Shown: positions 1-10,973, numbered from the stretch's first letter. The stretch: 54,578 bases of DNA from Nemertoderma westbladi (GCA_032718475.1 JAUCBJ010007261.1:1-54578); one strand, 5' to 3'. Notes: generated from the sequence alone by a model not told the origin. Made by a program: numbers and translations.

Positions 1-260
1 ACCGTTGAGTCGGGCATTGTCACGCTCTCGGTAAAGTTGTACATGTACATAGTGTAATTACGTTTTATATTGGTTTTAGGTTAGCGTAGTGTAATATTGT
101 ATTTGTAACCAAGTAACATAAAAGACCCCCTTGGAAATAAGCTGCAAAGCTTTAGGGGTAATCCTATATGTTATGTTGGACAATACCTTTATACCGGTAC
201 ATTGTTTGGTGTATTTGTTATTGTTTTTACATAATGTATAAATAAATCTATCTATCTATG
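1..260 (+). mobile_element. 3' end of a CR1/L2-like LINE
   Basis: The stretch at about 119-175 (GACCCCCTTGGAAATAAG, then a GCTTTAGGGG...ATCCTATATGTTATGTTG string) and the terminal AATAAATCTATCTATCTATG at about 240-260 have the look of the 3' untranslated end and short-repeat tail of CR1/L2-clade non-LTR retrotransposons. No reverse transcriptase remains in the window on this side, so the body, if present, lies upstream. The family call rests on recognising the 3' end only. Confidence 0.5.
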
Positions 261-318
261 TACCGGTCTGCCGGTACCTGCTAGTGCTATTGTACTTGTA
301 GTAGTAACTGCATAATAG

Positions 319-681
319 TATAAGAGTTACCCTAAACGTCAGATACGTCCACTGAAGCGTCTGGGGTTTGATGAAGATGACGATGATGTGTCGAGTGATG
401 GTGATTTGAGCGAATTTGGAAATTTATCTGATTATTGCGTTTCCGACAATGGCGGAGATTCAGATTCGGAGAACAGCGAATCAGGCGAAGTTAATGTTGG
501 AAACAGCGACAGTACGAGTAGCGATGTCGATGAGATATCTGGAGGGAATAATTCCGGACTTTTAAACAGCAATAATACCGGTACCGGTAGCTACGGTTTG
601 AAGAAGATCAAAGTCAACGAGGATGAAGTCGACGGCGTTAATTATACGTTTAGAGGAGGAAATCTACCGCCGAGCGGATGA
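319..681 (+). pseudogene. Acidic Ser/Asp-rich ORF fragment, possibly transposase N-terminus
   Basis: The frame is open from 319 (after a TAG at 316) to a TGA at 679-681. No ATG starts it; the first in-frame candidate is a GTG at 388, so it is either a spliced exon or a remnant. The peptide begins with a basic patch (PKRQIRPLKR), then an acidic block (DEDDDD), then Ser/Asp/Glu/Asn-rich sequence, and ends FRGGNLPPSG. Acidic, basic-flanked N-termini of this type are common in piggyBac-like transposases, but no catalytic region follows. A 17-G run lies directly downstream (713-729), a feature that elsewhere in this window marks element ends. Function is not recognised. Confidence 0.3.
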
Positions 682-712
682 ACAATGTCAGAGCGATAAC
701 CTGGGGTGATGC

Positions 713-729
713 GGGGGGGGGGGGGGGGG
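713..729. repeat. Homopolymer G17 tract
   Basis: Uninterrupted run of 17 G. It is one of about 13 G or C runs of at least 14 bases in the window. Confidence 0.95.
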
Positions 730-1156
730 TTATTTTAATGTTATTAAAACTAAAATTTCATTTTAAGAACAATATATTATACTGTATTTATTGCGAAATA
801 GATTTATAGTATTCCAATTAATATTAGAATAATATACCGCTGTTCTAGCCGTATATAATAGGCCGTTATATATATAGGCCGTATATAACCAACCCCAGAG
901 CACATCTGAAACCATCTGAAAACCGTTCTGAATATCTGACGATTATTGAGACTGGTCCCAACGGCTCCTGTTGAATTTTATCAAATTTAATTAATTTAAC
1001 ATTATTTTATTGTTTAAAACTTATTGCAACGACAGTGAGAATTTCAATAGATATCTGAATTAATTAATGTTATTATTGAAAGTTATGTGTAGTGTGCTAG
1101 GTAAAATATAGTTATAAGTATTCATAAAGTGCAAGCTTTCCCTATTTGCGTGCTGT
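730..1156. other. AT-rich intergenic sequence
   Basis: No coding signal. A short imperfect repetition of GTATATAA / GGCCGTATATA lies at about 845-890. Nothing else is recognised before the satellite. Confidence 0.6.
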
Positions 1157-3840
1157 GAACCTCCTCAGCTTAATGTCCTTGGTTGGGCAATTCGGTGAGG
1201 ATTGGTGTGTGTGTAACATCCTCAGCTTAAGGTCCTTGGTTGAGCAATTCGGTGAGGATTGATGTGTGTGTGTAACATCCTCAGCTTAAGGTCCTTGGTT
1301 GGGCAATTCGGTGAGGATTGGTGTGTGTGTAACATCCTCAGCTTAAGGTCCTTGGTTGGGCAATTCGGTGGGGATTGGTGTGTGTGTAACATCCTCAGCT
1401 TAAGGTCCTTGGTTGGGCAATTCGGTGGGGATTGGTGTGTGTGTAACATCCTCAGCTTAAGGTCCTTGGTTGGGCAATTCGGTCGGGATTGGTGTGTGTG
1501 TAACATCCTTCAGCTTAAGGTCCTTGGTTGGGCAATTCGGTGGGGATTGGTGTGTGTGTAACATCCTCAGCTTAAGGTCCTTGGTTGGGCAATTCGGTGG
1601 GGATTGGTGTGTGTGTAACATCCTCAGCTTAATGTCCTTGGTTGGGCAATTCGGTGGGGATTGGTGTGTGTATGTAACATCGTCAGCTTAAGGTCCTTGG
1701 TTGGGCAATTCGGTGGGGATTGGTGTGTGTGTGTAACATCCTCAGCTTAAGGTCCTTGGTTGGGCAATTCGGTGGGGATTGGTGTGTGTGTAACATCCTG
1801 AGCTTAAGGTCCTTGGTTGGGCAATTCGGTGGGGATTGGTGTGTGTGTAACATCCTCAGCTTAATGTCCTTGGTTGGGCAATTCGGTGGGGATTGGTGTG
1901 TGTATGTAACATCCTCAGCTTAAGGTCCTTGGTTGGGCAATTCGGTGGGGATTGGTGTGTGTATGTAACATCCTCAGCTTAAGGTCCTTGGTTGGGCAAT
2001 TCGGTGGGGATTGGTGTGTGTGTAACATCCTCAGCTTAAGGTCCTTGGTTGGGCAATTCGGTGGGGATTGGTGTGTGTGTGTGTAACATCCTCAGCTTAA
2101 GGTCCTTGGTTGGGCAATTCGGTGGGGATTGGTGTGTGTGTAACATCCTCAGCTTAAGGTCCTTGGTTGGGCAATTCGGTCGGGATTGGTGTGTGTGTGT
2201 AACATCCTCAGCTTAATGTCATTGGTTGGGCAATTCGGTGGGGATTGGTGTGTGTATGTAACATCCTCAGCTTAAGGTCATTGGTTGGGCAATTCGGTGG
2301 GGATTGGTGTGTGTGTAACATCCTCAGCTTAAGGTCCTTGGTTGGGCAATTCGGTAAGGATTGGTGTGTGTGTGTAACATCCTCAGCTTAATGTCCTTGG
2401 TTGGGCAATTCGGTGGGGATTGGTGTGTGTATGTAACATCCTCAGCTTAAGGTCCTTGGTTGGGCAATTCGGTGGGGATTGGTGTGTGTATGTAACATCC
2501 TCAGCTTAAGGTCATTGGTTGGGCAATTCGGTGGGGATTGGTGTGTGTGTAACATCCTCAGCTTAAGGTCCTTGGTTGGGCAATTCGGTGGGGATTGGTG
2601 TGTGTATGTAACATCCTGAGCTTAAGGTCCTTGGTTGGGCAATTCGGTGGGGATTGGTGTGTGTATGTAACATCCTCAGCTTAAGGTCCTTGGTTGGGCA
2701 ATTCGGTGGGGATTGGTGTGTGTATGTAACATCCTCAGCTTAAGGTCCTTGGTTGGGCAATTCGGTGGGGATTGGTGTGTGTGTAACATCCTCAGCTTAA
2801 GGTCCTTGGTTGGGCAATTCGGTGGGGATTGGTGTGTGTGTGTAACATCCTCAGCTTAAGGTCCTTGGTTGGGCAATTCGGTGGGGATTGGTGTGTGTGT
2901 AACATCCTCAGCTTAAGGTCCTTGGTTGGGCAATTCGGTCGGGATTGGTGTGTGTGTGTAACATCCTCAGCTTAATGTCCTTGGTTGGGCAATTCGGTGG
3001 GGATTGGTGTGTGTATGTAACATCCTCAGCTTAAGGTCATTGGTTGGGCAATTCGGTGGGGATTGGTGTGTGTGTAACATCCTCAGCTTAAGGTCCTTGG
3101 TTGGGCAATTCGGTAAGGATTGGTGTGTGTGTGTAACATCCTCAGCTTAATGTCCTTGGTTGGGCAATTCGGTGGGGATTGGTGTGTGTGTGTGTAACAT
3201 CCTCAGCTTAAGGTCCTTGGTTGGGCAATTCGGTGGGGATTGGTGTGTGTGTAACATCCTCAGCTTAAGGTCCTTGGTTGGGCAATTCGGTGGGGATTGG
3301 TGTGTGTGTAACATCCTCAGCTTAAGGTCCTTGGTTGGGCAATTCGGTGGGGATTGGTGTGTGTGTAACATCCTCAGCTTAATGTCCTTGGTTGGGCAAT
3401 TCGGTGGGGATTGGTGTGTGTATGTAACATCCTCAGCTTAATGTCCTTGGTTGGGCAATTCGGTGGGGATTGGTGTGTGTATGTAACATCCTCAGCTTAA
3501 TGTCCTTGGTTGGGCAATTCGGTGGGGATTGGTGTGTGTATGTAACATCGTCAGCTTAAGGTCCTTGGTTGGACAATTCGGTGGGGATTGGTGTGTGTGT
3601 GTAACATCCTCAGCTTAAGGTCCTTGGTTGGGCAATTCGGTGGGGATTGGTGTGTGTGTAACATCCTCAGCTTAAGGTCCTTGGTTGGGCAATTCGGTGG
3701 GGATTGGTGTGTGTGTAACATCCTCAGCTTAAGGTCCTTGGTTGGGCAATTCGGTGAGGATTGGTGTGTGTGTGTAACATCCTCAGCTTAAGGTCCTTGG
3801 TTGGGCAATTCGGTGGGAATTGGTGTAGGTGTAGGTGTGT
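1157..3840. repeat. 57-bp satellite array, about 46 copies
   Basis: The unit begins AACATCCTCAGCTTAAGGTC, continues through CTTGGTTGGGCAATTCGG and ends in GGGGATTGGTGTGTGTGT. It is 57 bp in its shortest form and 59-63 bp when the TG tail carries extra TG or TATG steps. Because 57 is 19 codons, reading frames of 60-100 codons run through it on both strands; these are by-products of the repeat, not genes. Diagnostic variants (TCGGGATT, GGTAAGGATT, GTCATTGG, ATCGTCAG, TTAATGTC) recur in order, showing block duplication inside the array. The last unit decays into GTGTAGGTGTAGGTGTGT. A related block lies at 26637-27100. Confidence 0.97.
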
Positions 3841-4611
3841 CTAAGATGTTATTATTCTACACGTTTGACTATTTTATATTAGTTAATACAACAAATGTGG
3901 TTGTGCTTTAAACCCTGAGGTTTCTACAGTTTTGATTCTGGTAACATGGAAGTTTTTTTTATATGATAGAGCAAAGATGGGGTAACATATCTATCAAACG
4001 AATTTTTTATGAAAATTAGTTTGTGCCGCTAGGGAGCGCTCCAAAATTGTGCTATTTTTAAGATAGTTATAAATTAGTATTAAATTGTAATAACTAATTA
4101 TTTCAAAAAGCTGACTGATAAATTTAAGACAATTTTGTCAAATAATTGTAGATGTAGTAAGTTGCTAAAGTCCGGAAAATTGCATTAATATTCTGAGAAA
4201 ATTGCAGTTCAAACATTTCGCAACCAAAATTATTTTCAATCGCTCTCAGTTTATGAAAATTGTCATAACTCGAAAACTAAAAGAGCTACTGCTAAGCCGT
4301 TTTCAGACTTTAAATCTGGGTTAAATTTCACATCGCAATAGTTCAAAAAAATAAATCCTCCCCTCCCCTTAATAAAGAATCATAGTGAAAATCTGTTCCA
4401 CGTTATTTACCATGCTATAAACAATTAAATAATTAATTGTTTTATTTATATTAAATTCATATCATTTATTCGATTAAATAACTGTTCTAGAAGTCCACGT
4501 GATTTCTACGAAATTGCACTCAGTGATCTGTGCAAAAGATATCAAAGTATAAAAGTAGTGACAGATGACAAGACACCAAAAGTAATACAGTCGAGCGTTC
4601 GTAATAACTGA
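3841..4611. other. Non-coding AT-rich stretch, candidate intron
   Basis: No ORF of note. At 4260-4345 there is a string around CATAACTCGAAAACTAAA and GCCGTTTTCAGACTTTAAAT that resembles the subterminal parts of the MITE family seen at 20420-20530 and 52080-52170, so part of this may be an old element of that group. If 4612-5001 is a terminal exon, this stretch would be its upstream intron. Confidence 0.4.
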
Positions 4612-5001
4612 TATCTTCAGTATTCGGTTATTATATTTAGGCTGCGACTACAAACTGAGACTGAAATTCAACGACAACGCCATCTCGATTTCCAGCTGGA
4701 GAAATCGGAGGAGCGATCTGATCGGAAGCGTCAGCTGGAGTTGGCAGATCATCAGCACGCCCGGGAGATGGAGAGGCAAACGCACGATGAGAAACTACGA
4801 CAGGAAAGGGAACGGCACGAGGCCGAGATTGAGTACGAAAGGAAGAAGGTTGAAACCCAGGTGGGTCGACTGGAGAGGATGAAGGGATTGGAGATTGATC
4901 TTACTCAAGTGCTGGTAGCCCAACACAAAGTACCGGACAAGCATGTTAAGGTCGACACAGGGGATGATGAAGGAAAAGTACAACTACATCTACAAGTTTA
5001 A
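4612..5001 (+). CDS. Candidate terminal exon of a coiled-coil protein
   Basis: The frame is open from 4612 (in-frame TGA at 4609) to a TAA at 4999-5001, about 129 codons. There is no ATG before residue 52, which fits an internal acceptor; the pyrimidine/T-rich run ending ATATTTAG at 4640 just before GCTGCG is the best acceptor. The peptide is a charged helix rich in Glu, Arg, Gln and Lys (for example EKSEERSDRKRQLEL and RQERERHEAEIEYERKK), typical of a coiled coil. It ends in a distinct non-helical tail (LEIDLTQVLVAQHKVPDKH...VQLHLQV). A polyadenylation signal AATAAA lies at about 5192. GC content and codon use differ from the AT-rich surroundings, and no transposon motif is visible. I do not recognise the gene. 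Confidence 0.55.
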   Translation, partial: YLQYSVIIFRLRLQTETEIQRQRHLDFQLEKSEERSDRKRQLELADHQHAREMERQTHDEKLRQERERHEAEIEYERKKVETQVGRLERMKGLEIDLTQVLVAQHKVPDKHVKVDTGDDEGKVQLHLQV

Positions 5002-6660
5002 ATTATTGCCCACATGTTAAAAATTATCAAAAGTTATATGAATTCCTAAAAGTTGTATAAAATTTCACACGGTTGACATGTCATCATATTTTGATGTATA
5101 AATTCTTGAATGTTTCCATCATATTCATGTATTCACTATTACTTGCATCAATGCCACCTTAGCAATTATTTGAATTATTTGTAGATGTTCTGGAATAAAT
5201 GGAACTTCAACATTTTTATATACGTTTTACTTTCTATATAACTTTTAACATTGTCATATATAACTTGTTCTCAGGAAATGTCAATATTAAATTCTTATTC
5301 CATACAGTATGTCGTTCATCTAGAAGTTTAATGTGTCAGTAAAAATGTGTCAGAACTCAGAAATAATAATAGTTTGCTAGTTAAACAAGGTACGTTGGTT
5401 AATTGAAATTTGACAATGTGTATAATGCCACATTCATTAAGAAATGTGCTAGATTAATTTGTGAAAAATTTTTATATTTGTAATTATATTTTTAATTATT
5501 CGCCTTTCATAATAAATTATGATGGCCAGTATATTTAATTATTTTTTATATTGATTCGAAGTATTATTTCAATTATCAATTGAAAGTTATTAATGCAGAA
5601 TGTTTCTGTTCTACTTCAAAGTGCTTAAAAGGTGCTGTGTGTGATATAATTTTATCAGTATTATATATTAATCAAACTCATAATTTAACTTTTAGATATT
5701 TGTAATTTTGTACTTTGTATCATAAAAAATTATGTTGTACAATTATTTATTAGAATTAAATCACAGATCGTACGGAAAATCACTAAAATATGTTTTCAAA
5801 TTATTGTTCTAGATAAATCTGGGTACAGTTTGAAAGTTTTGTTTTAAAAAAAAAAAACTCGTAATTTTTACGTTTTCCACGCATAAGTTCGAGTTGGTTT
5901 GGCTCTCTATCTCAACTAAATGGAGATGTCATATCGGTGAAATAGCCTTTATGAAAGCTGGATAATTTTTGAATCGAATTAAAAGTATGTTAGTATGTTC
6001 AAGTAGTCAGTATGTTTCGTTGAAATATATACGTCCATGCTTAAAATAAGTATTCACCACTTTTTGTACATGTTATAAAGAAGTCCTTTCTGAAGCCTCC
6101 TCTCAAATTTATTGCCTTTCAAACATTTCCGCATTCTAATAATCCGCATTATTAGTATATAAATTAAATATTATTTATTTTTACAATAATTATCAGCAGT
6201 CCGCCAGATCGGGACGTACAGTACATCCAGGGAAAAAACTAGAGGTATTCTCTATAGCCGAGTAGTGTCACTTGAACAAAAATGTAGATAGCATAGAACC
6301 CATGAAAAATTAATCATAACCCTCAATTGCTTAATTCATATAGAATAGGCCCTACAGGTATGGGTATATGGGTATGGGGGGTGAGGGGTGTGGTTATCAC
6401 TACCGTCCCTTAAGTATGGGAAATACTCAAGAATTGGAAACACAGTAGAATTGCCCCCAATTACAACTTGCCATTGTATCATAAATCAGGTTTATTACGT
6501 CATGCAGTTTATATTATATAAAATATTCAGTTTATTTGTTTTCACTAGAAATATTAAGTTATTAGTAAGAATCTGAATTTATATACAACAATTGTCATTT
6601 TTTCACACATATGCATATATGTATGTAGACAATAATTTATTGTAGACAACCAGGCCGGAG
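5002..6660. other. AT-rich 3' UTR and intergenic DNA
   Basis: Apart from the polyadenylation signal I see no gene. The sequence is AT-rich without a clear repeat. A short GC-richer patch at about 6195-6235 has no recognisable identity. Confidence 0.5.
5187..5200 (+). promoter_or_regulatory. Polyadenylation signal AATAAA
   Basis: GGAATAAATGGAAC lies about 190 bases downstream of the TAA of the coiled-coil exon, a normal distance for an animal 3' untranslated region. Confidence 0.45.
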
Positions 6661-6671
6661 CCGGATTTGTA

Positions 6672-6712
6672 AAAAAAATCCGTCCGGAATTCCGACCAAG
6701 ACGGATTTTTTT
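6672..6712. repeat. Perfect 13-bp stem hairpin
   Basis: AAAAAAATCCGTC (6672-6684) pairs exactly with GACGGATTTTTTT (6700-6712) around a 15-base loop. It sits in a patch with GCCGGAGCCGGATTT just upstream and looks like an end of a small DNA element or a hairpin remnant. It is not a bacterial terminator, given the eukaryotic context. Confidence 0.7.
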
Positions 6713-6843
6713 ATATATCACCACTTCTATCCTTAAATCAGCTACTATATGGTACCTTTGTGCATGAACAGAACTGGAGGGAGGGAGGGTACCATTTGGT
6801 CCTTTGGGCGTTAGGTCCTGCATTGATAGATAACGTGGGTTAT

Positions 6844-7256
6844 ATTGAAAAATATCGAGACATGAAAAATATCGAGAGTAAAAATAACGTGAGTAAAAAT
6901 ATCGAGTGTTGAAAAATAACGATAATATCGAGTGTTCAAAAAATATCGAGAGTAAAAATATCGAGAGTAAAAATAACGAGTGTTGAAAAATATCGAGAGT
7001 AAAAATATCGAGTGCTGAAAAATGTCGAGAGTAAAAATATCGAGATAAAAATATCGAGTGTTGAAAAATATCGAGAGTAAAAATATCGAGTGTTGAAAAA
7101 TATCGAGAGTAAAAATATCGAGTGTTGAAAAATATCGAGAGTAAAAATATCGAGTGTTGAAAAATATCGAGTGTTTATGAATATCGAGTGTTGAAAAATA
7201 TCGAGAGTAAAAATATATAGTGTTGAAAAATATACAGTGTAAAAATATCGATAGTA
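6844..7256 (+). repeat. Left arm of foldback-like element (ATATCGAG subrepeats)
   Basis: The arm is built from alternating 15-17 bp subrepeats, AAAAATATCGAGAGT and AAAAATATCGAGTGTTG, with variants where ATCGAG becomes AACGAG or AACGTGAG. The outer end starts TTGAAAAATATCGAGACA. The same subrepeats occur in reverse complement at 9825-10326, and the order of variants at the outer ends (ATCGAGAC, then ATATCGAGAGT, then AATAACG) is the same in both arms. Long inverted repeats made of short tandem subrepeats are the hallmark of foldback elements (FB and Galileo of Drosophila, TU of sea urchin). Confidence 0.75.
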
Positions 7257-7495
7257 ATAATTTTTTTAATAAGCTTTGTATGATAATTTTTTTCCTAAAA
7301 ATGTTCTAGTACAAAAAAATGTGTTCTAGAACAAAAATATTTATCAACATTGATAGGTTTCACGTGTTCTACAACATTTATAAAAAGAAGTAGAAAATAC
7401 TAGCTTTAAAAAATTAAAAAGGTGATCTAGAACTAAAAAATGTGTTCTAGAACAAAAATGATAGCTAGCACTTCTTCTATAATATTTAGGCTAGA
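7257..7495. other. Spacer with GTTCTAGAAC palindromes
   Basis: AT-rich spacer between the left foldback arm and the inner TIR element. It contains two exact GTTCTAGAAC palindromes (7323-7332 and 7444-7453) and a near copy at about 7303. No coding signal. Confidence 0.5.
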
Positions 7496-7760
7496 GTTCC
7501 GTACGTCCCCCCATTTTTAAAATGACTTGAATTGCCTTGAAATGACTTGTATTGTCATTTAATATTATGGAATATATTTTTTCTACCTATAATATATACT
7601 ATATATACAATATATATATATATATTATATATATTATATAGTATATATAGATAGTATATATATATATATTATTTTTAAAATGACTTGAATTGCCTTGAAT
7701 GACTTGTATTGTCATTTAATATTATGGAATATATTTTTTCTACCTATAATATACACTATA

Positions 7761-8990
7761 TGTGACCTGCTACATAGAAAGGGGGCTTAGGGTCTGGATA
7801 CTCTATTTTAGGATTTTGGCACTCTATAATGGAAAATTGTTCGCTGAGTCCGATTCTGAAAACCGTTAAGTCATATCTTTTTTAGTTTTGGAGTTATCCT
7901 TACTTTTGTGAACCTATGTCAGACAATGTTGATGCTAATTTTTCACAATTTATTTAAAAAAATTAGAAGGCCTACTGTATACGTTTGAAAACTTTTGGAA
8001 CTAAAAAATAATAAAGATACCTTGTAGTACTATTGCACATGAACATTATGGTTTATTTTAATATTTTTTGATTATTTAATCTATTAATTAGTCATTTTAA
8101 GTAATTTAATTAATTAATTAAAAGATTAATTAAATGATTAATTTTTTTTTTTTAATTTTTTTTCAGAATTTTAATAGGTTTAGTAAACATACCAGTAGAC
8201 ATTGTAAAAATACCGAAACTGAATTAGGAATTCAACATCAGTTTATTATTTGCTATTATCCTAAGATCATTAAACATAATCGTGATATTTTTTACTATGA
8301 CCAACAGCCTTGCAGACTGAACATTTTCGGCTCTCTTTTAGTTTCTTATTTGGTGGTCTCACTTCTACAGATGGATGGCCCAGCAACATCTGGATGATTG
8401 TTAGAAACACATAACTGTTTGCTTCCTGCTTTTGTTGGTCGTGGTATATCCGGTTTCGGACAGACGACAGCTCTAGAGAGTTCAGAAAGACAATAAGGTC
8501 TAACCTGTTGTTCATATACTGTAGGTACCACTGGCGTTCTGGTGATAGGCCTTGTGGCACCTTAGCCACAGGCAAACCTTTCGACTAAGAGATCTGGATC
8601 CCTTTTCAGTTGTTTCACGGATAGAACATTGAATAACTTCACTAGAAATCAGTTTCTTCATTATTAATAGCATACAACATGTCTAAATCATCTAATTCTG
8701 ACTGGTACAGATCCATCATTCAATTACGAGATAACTAAATAACAATGCACACTGTCAGACTGAATAAAATGTGTACAATAAACTGTAAACAGCTCTAAAA
8801 ACGTTTTAAATTTCCCGCCAAATATATCTGTAAGGTAGACTGTAAACCACCTTTTAACATAGCAATTGTACCTGGACTGAAACAGCGATTAATCTTAGAT
8901 AAATTCAAAAAAATGTACACTATTTTTAATTGCGTTTTTCTCGGAATTGTATTTCAGACTGTAAGCCACCTTTCTATGTAGCAGGTCACA
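7761..8990. mobile_element. 1230-bp TIR DNA transposon nested in the minisatellite
   Basis: The termini are TGTGACCTGCTACATAGA at 7761 and its exact reverse complement ending at 8990; the match extends imperfectly to about 36 bp. The flanks read ...CTATA and TATATAC..., consistent with a 4-bp duplication (TATA or ATAT; the AT-rich target makes the phase ambiguous). The minisatellite spacing confirms insertion: 7677 to 9066 is 1389 bp, and removing 1230 bp leaves 159 bp, one unit plus the target duplication. The element holds one short minus-strand ORF (8270-8575), so it is a deletion derivative or the gene is split. Confidence 0.8.
8270..8575 (-). pseudogene. Short ORF with zinc-knuckle-like motif in the 1230-bp element
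   Basis: 101 codons, ending just past a Lys-rich stretch (PPNKKLKESR) and a motif CSVCKAVGHSKKYH. The spacing C-x2-C-x4-H-x4-H is that of a CCHC zinc knuckle with the last Cys replaced by His. The upstream part (ERQWYLQYMNNRLDLIVFLN) is hydrophobic and helical. A C-terminal zinc knuckle fits the tail of a DNA-transposon transposase, but no DDE residues can be placed and the superfamily is not recognised. It is probably a remnant, since the element is only 1.2 kb and nothing upstream of 8575 continues the frame convincingly. Confidence 0.35.
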
Positions 8991-9824
8991 TATATACAAT
9001 ATATATATATATATTATATATATTATATAGTATATATAGATAGTATATATATATATATTATTTTTAAAATGACTTGAATTGCCTTGAAATGACTTGTATT
9101 GTCATTTAATATTATGGAATATATTTTTTCTACCTATAATATATACTATATATACAATATATATATATATATTATATATATTATATAGTATATATAGATA
9201 GTATATATATATATATTATTTTTAAAATGACTTGAATTGCCTTGAAATGACTTGTATTGTCATTTAATATTATGGAATATATTTTTTCTACCTATAATAT
9301 ATACTATATATACAATATATATATATATTATATATATTATATAGTATATATAGATAGTATATATATATATATTATTTTTAAAATGACTTGAATTGCCTTG
9401 AAATGACTTGTATTGTCATTTAATATTATGGAATATATTTTTTCTACCTATAATATATACTATATATACAATATATATATATATATTATATATATTATAT
9501 AGTATATATAGATAGTATATATATATACTATATATATACTATCTATATATACTATATACTAATATTTGATTAGTGTCGCTCAAGAAACATGGTGTTATGG
9601 TATAGTAAAAAAATCTCGCAAAATGGGGGGACGTACGGAACTGTTCCCAATATTTATTTAAAAAATAGCAAAAACTAGCTATTATAATAAATCTGGTAAA
9701 TGGGTACGGTACCCAAGGTGTATTAATGCCATTTATTTGCACTTGCACTGTTGTAACCCCATGCACTGCAATATTGTCCCATAATTCTAAATAAAATGCC
9801 CAAGCAAAGTGCAATATTTTTACT

Positions 9825-10326
9825 CTCGATATTTTTCAACACTGATATTTTTACTCTCGATATTTTTACTCTCGATATTTTTCAACACTCGATATTTTTC
9901 AACACTCGATATTTTTCAACACTCGATATTTTTACTCTCGATATTTTTCAACACTCGTTATTTTCGATATTTTTCATCTCGCGTTATTTTTACTCTCGAT
10001 ATTTTTTAATAACGTTAATTTTCAACACTCGTTATTTTTACTCTCGATATTTTTACTCTCGTTATTTTTACTCTCGATATATTTCAAGTCTCGATATTTT
10101 TCAACACTCGATATTTTTCAACACTCGATATTTTTACTCTCGATATTTTTCAACACGCGATATTTTTCAACACTCGTTATTTTCGATATTTTTCATCTCG
10201 CGTTTTTTTTACTCTCGATATTTTTTAATAACGTTAATTTTCAACACTCGTTATTTTTACTCTCGATATTTTTACTCTCGTTATTTTTACTCTCGATATA
10301 TTTCAAGTCTCGATATTTTTCACCAT
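9825..10326 (-). repeat. Right arm of foldback-like element
   Basis: Reverse-complement counterpart of 6844-7256: ACTCTCGATATTTTT and CAACACTCGATATTTTT subrepeats. It carries an internal duplication of about 218 bp: markers CGTTATTTTCGATATTTTTC (9957, 10175) and AATAACGTTAATTTTCAAC (about 10009, 10228) recur with the same spacing. A long reading frame (9796-10404) runs through it only because the repeat lacks stops in one frame. It is not a gene. Confidence 0.8.
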
Positions 10327-10623
10327 TACCATAACGTGCTGTATCATTATCAGCAAGGTCATGATGAGGACTTTGACTTTAATAAGAATTTAGAAGTAGA
10401 TTAGTAAGTATATGTCAATTATCCCAACTAAACGGGACGAGAAGAACATTATGCGTTGGTGGGCTGCAAATCAGGAATCATTTCCTAATTTACAAATACT
10501 TGTGCATACCCGGATCAGAGTTCTTAGTAAAATTGCTATGAAATTGTATGAATTGGTCTAAACTTTCCGTAAACTTATCAACTAGTAAAACTTCTGAGAT
10601 TGTACTAAAATCTTAATAATAAC
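10327..10623. other. Unassigned spacer
   Basis: About 300 bases between the foldback arm and Academ-like element 1, with no coding signal or repeat that I can identify. Confidence 0.4.
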
Positions 10624-10973
10624 TTGTAGTCCAGTCAATCTAGCCAAAAAAGGGGGTCAACCCATAAGAAATTCGCAATCAACCAAAACCAAATTTTTTA
10701 GGTTCTATATTATCTTGTTATTGCCCAAAAAAAAGTCTATAAAAAAATATGTTGCGGAACACATTAAATTTCATGCAAACATATGACCTATTTTTGCAAT
10801 ACCCAATAATTGCTCTTTCTTATAATGGAGCTATTTGTTTGCTTAATTATAACACAAGTTGCTTGGTAACTGCTCAATATAACTATTTCCTATTGCTAGT
10901 GATGTACAGCAGCTAGCTACTTTTTATAGCCAAATCACTACTGTACAACCACTTTAATATTATGTAGTATTTT

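Larger units (their letters stand above)
7496..9641. mobile_element. MITE-like element with internal 157-bp minisatellite
   Basis: The ends are inverted copies: GTTCCGTACGTCCCCCCATT at 7496-7515 and its reverse complement up to 9641. Directly inside the left end starts a 157-bp tandem repeat (AAAATGACTTGAATTGCC..., followed by TA-rich DNA and TATTTTTTCTACCTATAATA). Copies of the marker start at 7519, 7677, 9066, 9224 and 9380. MITEs with a minisatellite core are known from molluscs, insects and other animals. A separate TIR element interrupts the second unit. No transposase is encoded by this layer. Confidence 0.65.

Noticed and set aside
1222-3791. Open frames of 67-100 codons on both strands with repeating CVCNILSLRSLVGQFGG or MLHTHQSPPNCPTKD units
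   Set aside because: They follow directly from a 57-bp satellite unit whose length is a multiple of three; frames break wherever the TG tail changes length, and both strands are equally open.
1157-3840. CRISPR-like array of regular repeats
   Set aside because: There are no distinct spacers: units are contiguous and the only variable part is a TG dinucleotide tail. The genome is eukaryotic.
6672-6712. Rho-independent terminator
   Set aside because: The stem is flanked by A and T runs, but the context is a eukaryotic nuclear genome with no bacterial gene upstream.
9796-10404. 202-codon frame rich in SRYF and LDIF repeats
   Set aside because: It is the ATATCGAG subrepeat array of the foldback arm read in a stop-free frame; the same repeat has no conserved frame in the left arm.
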